This document shows positions 1-11,385 of a stretch of DNA of 64,000 bases, in pieces. The DNA is from PRO6 sp035565775 (GTDB taxonomy: Bacteria; Pseudomonadota; Alphaproteobacteria; Rhizobiales; Xanthobacteraceae). Both the position numbers and the translations under genes were made by a program. The stretch's first letter is position 1. The number at the start of each line of letters is the position of its first letter. The notes beneath the pieces are model-generated. The model did no database searches and was not told where the DNA came from. It worked only from the letters and a program-made list of their open reading frames with translations. The stretch is from the NCBI GenBank assembly GCA_035565775.1, contig DATMRW010000009.1:1-64000 (forward strand). Reading direction: 5' to 3'.

Positions 1-2120
1 ATATAGAGATATTTGTCCGTGCCCGATTTTTCGCGGATCGAGATCGCCTTGAACTCGTCCGGCCAGCCTTCGGACGCGTGCTTCTGATAGAAGGTCTCAC
101 CGCCGACGCCGCGCGGCGCGCGAACGAGGCTCAGCGGCCGGTCGGCGATATGTGGCAGCATGAGATCGGCGATCGAGAGATAATGCGCGATCACGTCGCG
201 CTTGGTGATCTTCGCATCGGGATAGAGCACGCGATCCGGATTTGTGATCCGCACGCCCGCGATCTCTTCGGTATCGCCCGTCCCCCGCGCCGCAACACGC
301 ACTCTCGATGTCGTCGCTGCAGGGCGCGCCTTGCGCACGGACGACTTTGCCGCCGTCTTCTTCACGGATGCCGTTTTCGTGGCTCGCGTCGCCTTCCGTG
401 TCGGCACAGGCGTCTCCTTCACGATGTCGGCGGCCGGCTTGTCGGAGCGCAGCCCCTTGAACGATCCCTGGCGGACCAGTCCGTCACGCGTCCAGCCCCG
501 GAAGGCAATCTCCGCGACGAGCTTCGGTTCCACGAAGCGGGAGCGTCGCACGATATCCGGCGGCACGTCCGGCACCGGCGCCGTCTTGCGCGCAAGCGCC
601 CGGAATTGCCTGGCGAGATCGTCCAGCCGGTCGCCGGTGTAGCCTGAGCCCACGCGCCCGGCATACCGGAACCCATCGCCCTCCCTCACCGCGAGCAGCA
701 GCGAGGAGAACGGCCGCCCGGCCTTGTCCGACGGACGCCACCCGATGATGACGAACTCCTGCTCGAAGCCGCACTTGCTCTTCAGCCAGCTTTTCGTGCG
801 GCCGGGACGGTATGGCGCGTCGGCCTGTTTCGAAATCAGCCCTTCGAGCTTCATGGCGCAGGCCTGTTCGAAGGCTTGCGCGCCATGGCCCACGACATGA
901 TCGGAATAGATCAAGGGCGCTTTGGTCCCGCGCAGCAGATCGTACAGTTTGCGCTTGCGCTCCACGAGCGGACGGCGCTGCAAATCCTCTCCATCGAGTT
1001 CGAGAAGATCGAACAGGTAATAGGTCAGCGCGCCCTTGCCGCTGGACAGCGCATCCTGCAACGCACCGAAATCGGTATGGCCCTGCGCATCTGAAACGGC
1101 GATTTCGCCATCGAGCAGCGCGGTCTCGCAATTCAACGATCGGAGCGCCGGAACAAGGCGGGCAAACCGGTCGGTCCAGTCGAGCCCGTTCCGGGTTCGG
1201 ATCGCAATCCGATCTCCGGCCAGCGATGTGACGGCGCGGTAGCCGTCATACTTGATCTCGTGCAGCCATTCATTTCCGGCGGGCGGCCCCTCGACCAGCG
1301 TTGCGAGTTGTGGTTCGACGAATGGCGGAAGACCTCGGGCCGGAAGCCGCGCGCTTGCGCTTTGCCTTCGCCGCGCTACTTGCTTCGGTTCGCTTGCCAG
1401 CGATTTTGCTGCGGGCTTTTTTTTTGAGCCGCTGAGCCTCGCCCCCGCCGACTTGCTCTTTACCTTTGCCGTTCCTGAAAGGATGACAGGATCGCCCTTC
1501 GCCGTGCCGCCGCCCTTGCGGTTGGAATGCCAGACCGACTTGCCGCCGGCGATTTCGTCCATCGTGCGCCCGGACTTCACGCTCGTGGTTTCAGTCTCGA
1601 CCGATGGCGTACCGCCGCGTCGCATGTAGTCGTCGAGCTCCTTGATCAGGAGCCAGTTGTCCTTGTCCTTCGGCGACCGCTTGCGCAGTTTCACCAGCGC
1701 CCATTTGCCGTGGAGCCGCTGGCCATAAAGGATGAAGGCGAGCTTGCCCTTCTTCAGCTGCTCCTCGACATCGGGCTCTTGCGGCGTCCAGGTGCCGGTA
1801 TCCCACAGCATGACGGTGCCGCCGCCATACTCGCCCGCCGGAATCGTGCCTTCGAACGTGCCGTATTCGAGCGGGTGATCCTCGGTGCGAACGGCAAGCC
1901 GCTTGTCGTCGGGATTTTCGCTCGGGCCCTTCGGCACGGCCCAGCTCATCAGCACGCCGTTCCATTCAAGACGGAAATCATAATGCAGCGCGCGCGCTGC
2001 ATGCTTCTGGATCAGGTAGCGAAGCCGCGATGTCTTCTGCTTGCCGACAACACCCTTCGGCTCCGCGGTGCGTGCGAAGTCACGCTTGGCGTGATAGTCG
2101 CGCAGAGAACCGCGAGCCAT
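1..2120 (-). CDS. ligD: ATP-dependent DNA ligase LigD (3' end outside window)
   Basis: Bacterial non-homologous end joining ligase, working with Ku to process and seal double-strand breaks. About 706 residues are visible, in frame from the ATG at 2120 to the window edge. Domain order is phosphoesterase (about residues 20-150, with the HHxxFRLE-like stretch AARALHYDFRLEW), ligase (about 245-545, adenylation motif KYDGYR with Lys290) and the start of the archaeo-eukaryotic primase/polymerase domain (from about 620, ITNPDRVLYP). This PE-ligase-polymerase order is the one known from Pseudomonas and rhizobia; mycobacterial LigD is ordered differently. Lys/Ala-rich linkers separate the domains. Ku lies 10 nt upstream, so the two are probably co-transcribed. 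A run of nine A on the coding strand (1425-1417) lies in the linker before the ligase domain. Confidence 0.95.
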   Translation of the reverse strand, partial: MARGSLRDYHAKRDFARTAEPKGVVGKQKTSRLRYLIQKHAARALHYDFRLEWNGVLMSWAVPKGPSENPDDKRLAVRTEDHPLEYGTFEGTIPAGEYGGGTVMLWDTGTWTPQEPDVEEQLKKGKLAFILYGQRLHGKWALVKLRKRSPKDKDNWLLIKELDDYMRRGGTPSVETETTSVKSGRTMDEIAGGKSVWHSNRKGGGTAKGDPVILSGTAKVKSKSAGARLSGSKKKPAAKSLASEPKQVARRRQSASARLPARGLPPFVEPQLATLVEGPPAGNEWLHEIKYDGYRAVTSLAGDRIAIRTRNGLDWTDRFARLVPALRSLNCETALLDGEIAVSDAQGHTDFGALQDALSSGKGALTYYLFDLLELDGEDLQRRPLVERKRKLYDLLRGTKAPLIYSDHVVGHGAQAFEQACAMKLEGLISKQADAPYRPGRTKSWLKSKCGFEQEFVIIGWRPSDKAGRPFSSLLLAVREGDGFRYAGRVGSGYTGDRLDDLARQFRALARKTAPVPDVPPDIVRRSRFVEPKLVAEIAFRGWTRDGLVRQGSFKGLRSDKPAADIVKETPVPTRKATRATKTASVKKTAAKSSVRKARPAATTSRVRVAARGTGDTEEIAGVRITNPDRVLYPDAKITKRDVIAHYLSIADLMLPHIADRPLSLVRAPRGVGGETFYQKHASEGWPDEFKAISIREKSGTDKYLY

Positions 2121-2130
2121 GGGCTATCCG

Positions 2131-3048
2131 TTAGGCCGCCTTGCGGCGGGTGGTCTTTTTCGCAGTCTTGGCGCTCTTGGTCTTTGCACTCTTGGTCTTG
2201 GCGGCCTTGGGCTTGCGCGCGGGCTCTTCGGCCTTGCTGCTGCTCGCAGAAGGTCTGGCTGTTCCGCCACCCTTGCCGACGCTGCGCTTGAGCGCGTCCA
2301 TCAGATTGATGACGTTGGAGACCGGCGGCGCTTCCTCGATCTCGCGTGGCGCGCGCTTCTCCTGCTTGGCCTTGATCAATTCGCGCAGCGCCGCGGTGTA
2401 GGTGTCCTTGAATTTCTCCGGCTGGAAGTCGCCGGCCTTCTTCTCGATCAGTTCTTCGGCCAGCGACACGAGATCGCTGTCGACCTTCTTGGCCGGCAAC
2501 GTGTCGAAAGCCTCGCTCGATTTTCTGATCTCGTCGGCGTAACGAATGGTCTCCAGCAGCAGACCCTTGCCATACGGCTTGATCGCGACGATCGAACCTT
2601 GGCCGCGGATCACGAGTTGACCGAGCCCGATTTTCTTTGTCTTTTTCAATGCATCGCGCAGGACGATATAGGCTTCCGCGGCGTCCTCATCCTCGTCGGA
2701 TGGCACGATGTAGAACGGACGATCGAAATAGACCGGATCGATCGCGTCTTCGTCCACGAATTGCGTCAGATCGATCGACTTCTTGGCCTCGAGCTTGACG
2801 TCGTCGATCTCCTCGTCGGTCAGGAGCACGTATTTGTTTTTCTCGACCTCGTAGCCCTTGACGATCTCGGAGGCGTCGACGGGCCCAATGCCCGGCACGA
2901 CCTTCTCGTAGCGGATGCGTTTGCCGCTCGGCTCGTGGATCTGGTTGAACGAGATCCGGCTGGTGGACTTGGTGGCGGGAAGGACTTCGACCGGGATCGA
3001 AACCAGTGCGAGCCGGATCCGGCCCGACCAATACGCACGCGCGGGCAT
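2131..3048 (-). CDS. ku: Ku domain protein of bacterial end joining
   Basis: DNA end-binding homodimer that recruits and stimulates LigD in non-homologous end joining. 305 residues, normal for bacterial Ku. The N-terminus MPARAYWSGRIRLALVSIPV and the core with RISFNQIHEPSGKRIRYEKV and GYEVEKNKYV are typical of the Ku beta-barrel family. From about residue 255 the protein becomes a Lys/Ala/Ser tail with repeated KTKSA units, like the basic C-terminal extensions known to help Ku thread onto DNA. Start ATG at 3048 is preceded by AAGGGG at 6 nt. It sits directly upstream of ligD with a 10-nt gap, forming a two-gene repair operon. Confidence 0.95.
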   Translation of the reverse strand: MPARAYWSGRIRLALVSIPVEVLPATKSTSRISFNQIHEPSGKRIRYEKVVPGIGPVDASEIVKGYEVEKNKYVLLTDEEIDDVKLEAKKSIDLTQFVDEDAIDPVYFDRPFYIVPSDEDEDAAEAYIVLRDALKKTKKIGLGQLVIRGQGSIVAIKPYGKGLLLETIRYADEIRKSSEAFDTLPAKKVDSDLVSLAEELIEKKAGDFQPEKFKDTYTAALRELIKAKQEKRAPREIEEAPPVSNVINLMDALKRSVGKGGGTARPSASSSKAEEPARKPKAAKTKSAKTKSAKTAKKTTRRKAA

Positions 3049-3128
3049 CTGGAACCCCTTTGAAACGCTGACTGAAACGCAACACCCATCAGACTAACCG
3101 GTTCCAGGTTGGCTGCAAGGAAGCGCTG

Positions 3129-3368
3129 ATGACAGCGTTACGGAGCCAGCAACGCGCGCCGGTACTGGACTCGGTCGTCGTCGGCCAGCCAGCCGGTGCA
3201 ATCGAACCGGTTCCGTTCCTGCGTGCGATGTGGCCACCGGGGCACAGCATTTGTGCGAGGGGCGACGTAATCTACGCACGAAATCCGGAATTGCGTTGTG
3301 TGATGCCGGCCCAAGCGGCGGCGATCGTCGCAAACACGAACGGACGGTTTTCCCCCGAGTGCTCTTAG
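3129..3368 (+). CDS. Candidate small protein, unrecognised (doubtful)
   Basis: 79-codon open frame divergent from ku. It has a good ribosome binding site (AAGGAAG at 3117-3123, 5 nt before ATG 3129), and its stop codon touches a perfect hairpin terminator at 3368. Against it: third-position GC is about two thirds by my count, clearly lower than in the surrounding genes, and the product (three Cys, no membrane segment, no recognised motif) resembles nothing I know. It could be a real small gene, a transcribed leader or a chance frame. It is the only content I can propose for the 439-nt gap between ku and the outer membrane protein gene. Confidence 0.25.
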   Translation: MTALRSQQRAPVLDSVVVGQPAGAIEPVPFLRAMWPPGHSICARGDVIYARNPELRCVMPAQAAAIVANTNGRFSPECS

Positions 3369-3393
3369 GGCCGGCCCCGCTTGCCGGCCCTTT
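3368..3393 (+). terminator. Hairpin terminator upstream of the omp gene
   Basis: Perfect 8-bp stem GGGCCGGC (3368-3375) / GCCGGCCC (3383-3390) with a 7-nt loop, followed by TTT. It would terminate plus-strand transcription arriving from 3129-3368. No established gene lies there, so its client is uncertain. Confidence 0.6.
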
Positions 3394-3487
3394 GCTTTCG
3401 AGTTCCCTTTTTCTGGGGATGTTGCGCAACCAACAAAATTTTCGCGCTTGGGGTGCGCTAGGATCGACGCAAATTTTGGGGATTTCC

Positions 3488-4318
3488 ATGCGGACGATTG
3501 TACCTACAGCCCCTATTGCCGCCGTTATTGCCGGCGCCGTTGTTCTTGTGTCCTCCGCACACGCCACCGATGTGGCACGCCCGGTCTACAAGGCCGCGCC
3601 GGCACCGGCCGCACCGTATAACTGGACCGGTTTTTATGTCGGCGGCAATGCCGGCTATGGCTGGGGAAATGCCAACGATCAGCTGAAATTCGGCGGCCTT
3701 TGGCTGACGGACACCGCGCGCGACGACGTCTCTCTGTCGCCGCTCTGGAACGGCCAGTTGAAGCCGGAAGGATTCACGGGCGGAATTCAGGCCGGCCTGA
3801 ACTATCAGATCGGACGATGGATGTTCGGCGTCGAAGCCGACGCAAATCGTTTTCAGTTGGAAAGAAATTTTTCCGGAACCTTCATAGCTGACCCCTCCGG
3901 CAACCCCTACAGGTTCACCTCGTCATTCGAGGCCGACTGGCTGATCACGGTCCGCGGGCGTCTCGGTTATGCATTCGACCGCCTTCTGGTCTACACGACA
4001 GGCGGCGTTGCAATTTCCGAACAGAAATTCGCGCAGAATATCACTCAACTCAATGTTGAGTTCGTCGAAGAAGGATCTTTATCGAAAACGACCACGGGCT
4101 TTGTGCTCGGCGCGGGCGTGGAATATGCCTTGAACAGCCGGTGGAGCCTAAAGGCAGAATACCTGTATATCGATTTGGGAACGCTTTCGTTTTCGACAAA
4201 GGGTTCGTGTTCGGGCGCCGATCCCCGTTGTCCACTCTACACCGCGGCTCACGAAGCCGACCTGTCTGCAAGTATCGTCCGCGGCGGCATCAACTACAAA
4301 TTCGATTGGGGCCGGTGA
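3488..4318 (+). CDS. Omp31/Omp25-like outer membrane beta-barrel protein
   Basis: 276-residue exported porin-family protein of the small 8-strand barrel type common in Rhizobiales. A signal peptide of about 24 residues ends at SSAHA, followed by a short Ala/Pro-rich linker and the family signature YNWTGFYVGGNAGYGWG at the first strand. Further strands alternate aromatic and polar residues (FTGGIQAGLNYQIGRWMFGVEAD, RGRLGYAFDRLLVYTTGGVA, WSLKAEYLYIDLG), and the chain ends with an aromatic strand (INYKFDWGR). The frame stays open further upstream, but ATG 3488 has GGGGA at 5 nt and starts exactly at the signal peptide. Role is probably structural or permeability-related; substrate unknown. Confidence 0.9.
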   Translation: MRTIVPTAPIAAVIAGAVVLVSSAHATDVARPVYKAAPAPAAPYNWTGFYVGGNAGYGWGNANDQLKFGGLWLTDTARDDVSLSPLWNGQLKPEGFTGGIQAGLNYQIGRWMFGVEADANRFQLERNFSGTFIADPSGNPYRFTSSFEADWLITVRGRLGYAFDRLLVYTTGGVAISEQKFAQNITQLNVEFVEEGSLSKTTTGFVLGAGVEYALNSRWSLKAEYLYIDLGTLSFSTKGSCSGADPRCPLYTAAHEADLSASIVRGGINYKFDWGR

Positions 4319-4456
4319 CGGCGGAACCGGAAAATCGCTCCGGATATCTGGTTGGAAGAGCTGCTCCGCAACACTTTTGCATTTGACGTAGCTCTCGTAC
4401 CGCGACGACACCGAATTGTCCCCAGTGGCTGCTGCGGACACTAGCGAAGCGGCGCC

Positions 4457-4471
4457 GTTCTTCCTATGTTC
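4457..4471 (+). promoter_or_regulatory. LexA (SOS) box upstream of uvrA
   Basis: The sequence GTTCTTCCTATGTTC is an exact GTTC-N7-GTTC direct repeat, the LexA operator established for Rhizobiales and Rhodobacter, where uvrA is a known SOS gene. It lies 85 nt before the uvrA ATG, a suitable place for repressing the uvrA promoter. I did not find a convincing -35/-10 pair, so the promoter itself is not placed. Confidence 0.8.
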
Positions 4472-4556
4472 GCACGGTCCCGCCCGCCTGCTCGATCGCG
4501 TGTGCCGGACTTCCATCCGCCCTGACCGACCCTCAAGGCCTCGAAGATCCGGCTGC

Positions 4557-7526
<2,970 letters not shown>

Positions 7527-7554
7527 CGCATGGAATGATCTCATCGGAGGTGGC

Positions 7555-7614
7555 TGGCGTAAGCGCCATACCCCCCATCGATGCGGTGCCGCCCATTGGA
7601 GCTTTGCGCCTCCA
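7555..7614. repeat. Two small palindromes in the uvrA downstream gap
   Basis: The 193-nt gap after uvrA holds two short hairpins, TGGCG-taag-CGCCA (7555-7568) and TGGAG-N8-CTCCA (7597-7614). No T-run follows either. The organisation resembles a small dispersed palindromic element, but with one copy visible this cannot be shown. Confidence 0.3.
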
Positions 7615-7719
7615 TTCGTCCTGCGGATTTCGGCGGACACCCATTCGCCCGGATCGATTGACTTGCGCCCTCGCCCTGCCGATCCTTTGACGATGGTCAT
7701 TGATGGAGCGATCGCACAG

Positions 7720-8004
7720 ATGGCGAACTCGGTACGCGACAACACTGCGAGGAACCGCTTTGAACTTGATGTTGATGGCGCGACGGCCTTCGCCGACTAT
7801 CGCCGCTCGGCGGACCTCGTAATCATCACCCACACTGAGACGCCGCGTCCGCTGCGGGGGCGCGGCATCGCAACGCGCCTCATCGAGGGCGCGCAAAGAC
7901 TGATCGCGGCGGACAATCGCAAGATGATCGCGGGCTGCTCCTTTGTCGCGGACTATCTTGAGAAGCAATCAAGCCGGCCCGAAGCGCTGCGCGAAACGCG
8001 CTGA
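7720..8004 (+). CDS. NATD1/YjdJ-type GNAT N-acetyltransferase
   Basis: Small acetyltransferase-fold protein of about 94 residues (COG2388 type). Visible features are the strands RFELDVDGATAFADYRR and LVIITHTETP, then the acetyl-CoA loop LRGRGIATRLIEGA and the C-terminal GCSFVADYLEK, where relatives usually have CPFVxxYLxxHP. The real substrate of this family is not known. The start is uncertain: ATG 7720 begins right at the domain and has GGAG 12 nt upstream; ATG 7693 or 7663 are in frame but lack a ribosome binding site. It is a single gene ended by the terminator at 8041. Confidence 0.8.
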   Translation: MANSVRDNTARNRFELDVDGATAFADYRRSADLVIITHTETPRPLRGRGIATRLIEGAQRLIAADNRKMIAGCSFVADYLEKQSSRPEALRETR

Positions 8005-8040
8005 GCCTTGCGAGCTGCAGACCCTATTCCGAGAAAAATG

Positions 8041-8067
8041 AAAAGGCCCGCCGAAGCGGGCCTTTTT
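8041..8067. terminator. Bidirectional hairpin terminator
   Basis: Stem AAAAGGCCCGC / GCGGGCCTTTT with loop CGAA and T-runs on both strands. It separates the plus-strand acetyltransferase from the minus-strand DUF3597 gene and can serve both. Confidence 0.9.
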
Positions 8068-8133
8068 GTTTCCGGGCCTCCGATACGCAACAGATCATCT
8101 CAAGATCTGCGCGCCGGCCAGCACAACGAAAAA

Positions 8134-8520
8134 TTACTTCAGATCGTCCGGCACCTTGCCGCCATTGGCGGCCAGCTTGGTCATCACCTGCTTGTGAAGC
8201 CAGATGTTCATCGTGGCGGAATCGTTGGTGTCGCCGGTGTAGCCGAGCTCCTTCGCCAGCTCCTTGCGCGCGGCGAGGCTTGAATCGATATCGAGGGCCT
8301 TCAGGAGGTCGACAATCGACGTGCGCCAGGCAAGTTTTTCTTTCTTGTCGGCGACGGCCTTGTCGAGAATGGGAGCAACGTCCACGGTCTGCGCGGGCGC
8401 CGCGCCGCCTGCGGCCGGCGCAGCGGCTGAAGGTGCGCTGCCAGCCGCTGGCGTACCTGCCGGCGCCGCATCAGCGGATGAGCCGAAAATCGCCCCCATG
8501 ATCTTGCCAAAAATGCTCAT
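8134..8520 (-). CDS. DUF3597 domain protein
   Basis: 128 residues. A short start (MSIFGKIMGAIFG) is followed by an Ala/Pro/Gly-rich linker (about 15-45) and a compact conserved domain (DVAPILDKAVADKKEKLAWRTSIVDLLKALDID...ELAKELGYTGD...NIWLHKQVMTKLAANGG) characteristic of DUF3597. Function is unknown in the family; the N-terminus has an amphipathic look but no cleavage site. ATG 8520 has AGGAG 7 nt upstream. It is monocistronic, with a hairpin terminator at 8041-8067. Confidence 0.9.
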   Translation of the reverse strand: MSIFGKIMGAIFGSSADAAPAGTPAAGSAPSAAAPAAGGAAPAQTVDVAPILDKAVADKKEKLAWRTSIVDLLKALDIDSSLAARKELAKELGYTGDTNDSATMNIWLHKQVMTKLAANGGKVPDDLK

Positions 8521-8950
8521 TCAAACACTCCTGTTCAATTGCCTCTCGCGATCGCTGCGGCACGCCACAACGACAGTTCGTCACGCAAAGCGCCCCACCG
8601 CCTGTGATGAAGCGCGAGTGTCACCCTTGGCAAATATCGCATGCAGGTTGTGCCTGGCGACCATTTTCTGCGCGAAGGCTGCGCCTATATTTTTTCTCCG
8701 AGCCGGAACTTTTCCGACGGAAGAAATCGCGGCGCGATCGTCAACTCGCTCAGCAATATGATTGGGCAATGCAACAACTCTGTCGTTCGTTTCCCGAACC
8801 AATCGCTGTCGCAGCGGTTACCTCAGCCGGTTTGCACAAAATCCAAGCCAGTTGCGCTTTTTAATTTTCGGATCATCATATGTCTGTCCTGCCGGGGAGA
8901 AATCCCGACAGATGAACGGAATGGCTCGTTACAACGATAGGAGAACGACC
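8521..8950. other. 430-nt divergent intergenic region
   Basis: Lies between the divergent DUF3597 and DUF2189 genes and must hold both promoters. It is less GC-rich than its surroundings, with an AT-rich patch at 8858-8882. An interrupted inverted repeat (TCTGT ... ACAGA enclosing CGGG ... CCCG, about 8882-8913) lies shortly before the DUF2189 ribosome binding site and could form a 5' leader hairpin. No gene is evident. Confidence 0.4.
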
Positions 8951-9871
8951 ATGGCTGAAACTATGAAAGACGCCCCGCTTCATCCTGGTCACCTTGAGGC
9001 CTCGGGCGCCCCGCCCGCGCCCATCATTCGCAAACTTACGACAGACGATCTTTGGTTCGCCCTCAGGCGCGGCTGGGAAGATTTTGCGGCCATGCCGAGC
9101 CATGCGGTCGTGCTCTGCCTCATCTACCCCGTCCTCGGCATCGCGCTCGCCCGCGCCGTGCTCGGCTATTCGGTGCTGCCGCTGCTGTTCCCGCTCGCAG
9201 CAGGCTTTGCGCTGCTTGGCCCCTTCGCCGCCATCGGCCTCTATGAGCTCAGCCGCAGGCGCGAGCGCGGCGAGTCCACGTCAGCCTCCGATGCGCTTTC
9301 AGTGCTGCGCGCGCCCTCCTTTGGCGCGATGCTCGCCCTCGGCACAATTTTGCTTACGCTCTTCGTGGTCTGGGTTGCCGCCGCGCAGTCGATCTATGTC
9401 GCAACATTCGGCCACACCCCGGCATCAAGAATCCCCGATTTCGTCGGCCGTATTTTCACCACCCGCGAGGGCATGGAGTTGATCGTGGTCGGCTGCGGCG
9501 TCGGCTTCCTGTTTGCGGTGGTCGCGCTGTGCATCAGCGTCGTCGCGTTCCCGCTGATGCTGGATCGCCATGCGAGCGCCACTGACGGCATGCTGACCTC
9601 GCTGCGCGTGGTGATGAAAAATCCGGTCGTGATCGCCGAGTGGGGCCTGATCGTTGCCGCCCTCCTCGTCGTCGGCTCGATCCCGGTCTTCTTGGGACTC
9701 GCCGTCGTCCTGCCGGTTCTCGGCCACGCCACCTGGCATCTTTATCGCCGCGCCGTGGACGCCTCCGACATGCCGACCTATACCCCCGAGCCGCATGAGC
9801 AGAAGGGAAAACGCTATGCAGCGGACTTCCCTGCATCGCTCTTTCCCTGGAGCCGCGAGGATCGCGACTAG
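8951..9871 (+). CDS. DUF2189 integral membrane protein
   Basis: 306-residue inner membrane protein. After a cytoplasmic N-terminus comes the DUF2189 hallmark IRKLTTDDLWFALRRGWEDF, then about six hydrophobic segments (roughly AVVLCLIYPVLGIALARAVL, PLLFPLAAGFALLGPFAAIGL, GAMLALGTILLTLFVVWVAAA, VVGCGVGFLFAVVALCISVVAFPL, WGLIVAALLVVGSIPVFLGLAVVLPVLGHATWHLYR). Function unknown; I recall members near respiratory genes in other proteobacteria. ATG 8951 has AGGAGA at 6 nt, which decides the start over upstream in-frame codons. Monocistronic, ended by the hairpin at 9921. Confidence 0.9.
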   Translation: MAETMKDAPLHPGHLEASGAPPAPIIRKLTTDDLWFALRRGWEDFAAMPSHAVVLCLIYPVLGIALARAVLGYSVLPLLFPLAAGFALLGPFAAIGLYELSRRRERGESTSASDALSVLRAPSFGAMLALGTILLTLFVVWVAAAQSIYVATFGHTPASRIPDFVGRIFTTREGMELIVVGCGVGFLFAVVALCISVVAFPLMLDRHASATDGMLTSLRVVMKNPVVIAEWGLIVAALLVVGSIPVFLGLAVVLPVLGHATWHLYRRAVDASDMPTYTPEPHEQKGKRYAADFPASLFPWSREDRD

Positions 9872-9920
9872 CGATTTTTACTTCATACCTGACACCAGAA
9901 CTTTCTGATCAGGAAGACTC

Positions 9921-9954
9921 AAAACACCCCGCAATAGCAATCGCGGGGTGTTTT
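9921..9954. terminator. Strong hairpin terminator
   Basis: Perfect 12-bp stem AAAACACCCCGC (9921-9932) / GCGGGGTGTTTT (9943-9954) with a 10-nt loop and a T-run. It terminates the DUF2189 gene and is symmetric enough to work on both strands. Confidence 0.9.
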
Positions 9955-10099
9955 CTGTCGGCGCAAGCAACGAGAACACTCGCCCGGATGCTTTGTCGGA
10001 TGAAGCGCCGGCAGCATCAGCGCCATGTTTTGGCCGCGCTTGCCCGTAACTCTGGCGCGAGTGAATGCATTGTCACGCTTTGCAGCAGCAGGTGCGCCG

Positions 10100-10930
10100 A
10101 TGATGACGATCGCAAGGCATAGCCGCGTTCTTCTGGCCAGCGCATTCATGGCCTGCGCGCCTCTCGCCCTATCCGCAAGCGCTGAGGCCGCCACCTGCGG
10201 CACCGGCAGCTTCGATAGCTGGCTCGCGACATTCAAGCGCGATGCGATTGCCCAAGGCATCTCCGAACGCGCCGCCTCCGCGGCCCTCAGCGGCATCAAG
10301 CTCGACCAGAGCGTGCTGTCGCGCGACCGCAGCCAGCATGTATTCCGCCAGAGCTTTGAGGAGTTTTCCGGCCGCATGATCCCGCCGCGCCTTACGCGCG
10401 GCTCGAACCAGATGAAGCGATACGGCTCGGTGCTTTCACGCATCGAGCAGCGCTATGGCGTGCCGGGCGCGGTTCTGGTGGCAATCTGGGGGCTGGAGAC
10501 CGACTTTGGCGTGAACACCGGCAAGTTCCCCACGATTCAAGCCCTCGCCACACTGGCCTATGATTGCCGCCGCTCCGAGTTGTTCCGGGCCGAGCTGATG
10601 GATGCGCTGAGAATTGTCGAACGTGGTGACCTCTCGCCGGCCGAAATGCGGGGTGCCTGGGCCGGCGAGATCGGCCAGACCCAGTTCATGCCCTCCTCCT
10701 ATATCAAGTACGCGGTAGACTTCGACGGCAACGGCCACCGCGACCTGATCCACAGCGCGCCGGATGTGCTGGCCTCCACGGCCAACTTCCTCGCCAGCAG
10801 CGGCTGGAGGAGGAATCAGGGCTGGCAACCCGGCGAACCCAATTTCGAGGTCATCCGGGCGTGGAACAAAAGCCAGGTTTTCGCCCGGACCATTGCCGAA
10901 TTTGCGGTAAGACTCGACCGCCAGGAGTGA
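10100..10930 (+). CDS. Lytic murein transglycosylase, MltB/SLT_2 family
   Basis: About 276 residues. It cleaves the MurNAc-GlcNAc bond of peptidoglycan in the periplasm with formation of 1,6-anhydroMurNAc. A signal peptide follows ATG ATG at 10100 (ARHSRVLLASAFMACAPLALSASAEAA). The catalytic region has IWGLETDFGVNTG, whose Glu is the general acid, and the family motif GAWAGEIGQTQFMPSSY, then HSAPDVLASTANFLASSGW. The protein ends after the catalytic domain, with no C-terminal peptidoglycan-binding domain. Not a lipoprotein: no lipobox is seen, although a Cys near the mature N-terminus (ATCGTGS) could be confused with one. The frame is open to 10025, but that extension precedes the signal peptide. 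Confidence 0.9.
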   Translation: MMTIARHSRVLLASAFMACAPLALSASAEAATCGTGSFDSWLATFKRDAIAQGISERAASAALSGIKLDQSVLSRDRSQHVFRQSFEEFSGRMIPPRLTRGSNQMKRYGSVLSRIEQRYGVPGAVLVAIWGLETDFGVNTGKFPTIQALATLAYDCRRSELFRAELMDALRIVERGDLSPAEMRGAWAGEIGQTQFMPSSYIKYAVDFDGNGHRDLIHSAPDVLASTANFLASSGWRRNQGWQPGEPNFEVIRAWNKSQVFARTIAEFAVRLDRQE

Positions 10931-11385
10931 ATTAAAGTTCAATTCATTCCTATAATTTCTCGTTCCCGGCTCATTTCGGAACCAAATTTCACGCGGAACC
11001 CTTCCGTGAACACAAATTCATTTTGAATTCACACATGCGCCACAAGCATGGCGAACTTGCACGAAGTTCCATCATTTCGGCGCATTCAAGCACCATCGAG
11101 AGCCGCATCAGAATCAAGACTGGACATCTCGATCCTCCTAAACACTTGTTTCTCAGTCGAAAAACCATATTTCCGCGCCAGCCTCGCGCATTTTCCGACA
11201 GCGACGAGCAGGAACCGTGAAGGATTTATTAAAAATTGAAACTCTCCTTGTCTTTCTCGCGAGACATGCATTTATGGAATAGCTGCACCGCAACAAATGA
11301 AACTAGCCATCTGGGAAAATGGAGGCTATATTCATTTTAACAATGAGGTTCACCAAACACTGAACCGGCCACAAAGGAGACCATC
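10931..11385. other. 455-nt AT-rich intergenic region
   Basis: Long gap before the DUF1127 gene, unusually AT-rich for this chromosome (for example 11219-11245 and 11325-11345). Short open frames of about 60 codons exist but lack ribosome binding sites and known motifs. The region probably holds the DUF1127 promoter and a long 5' leader; a small RNA gene is possible but not shown. Confidence 0.4.

Noticed and set aside
4416..4556. N-terminal extension of uvrA from an earlier ATG
   Set aside because: Would put the LexA box inside the coding sequence and adds 47 residues not resembling UvrA.
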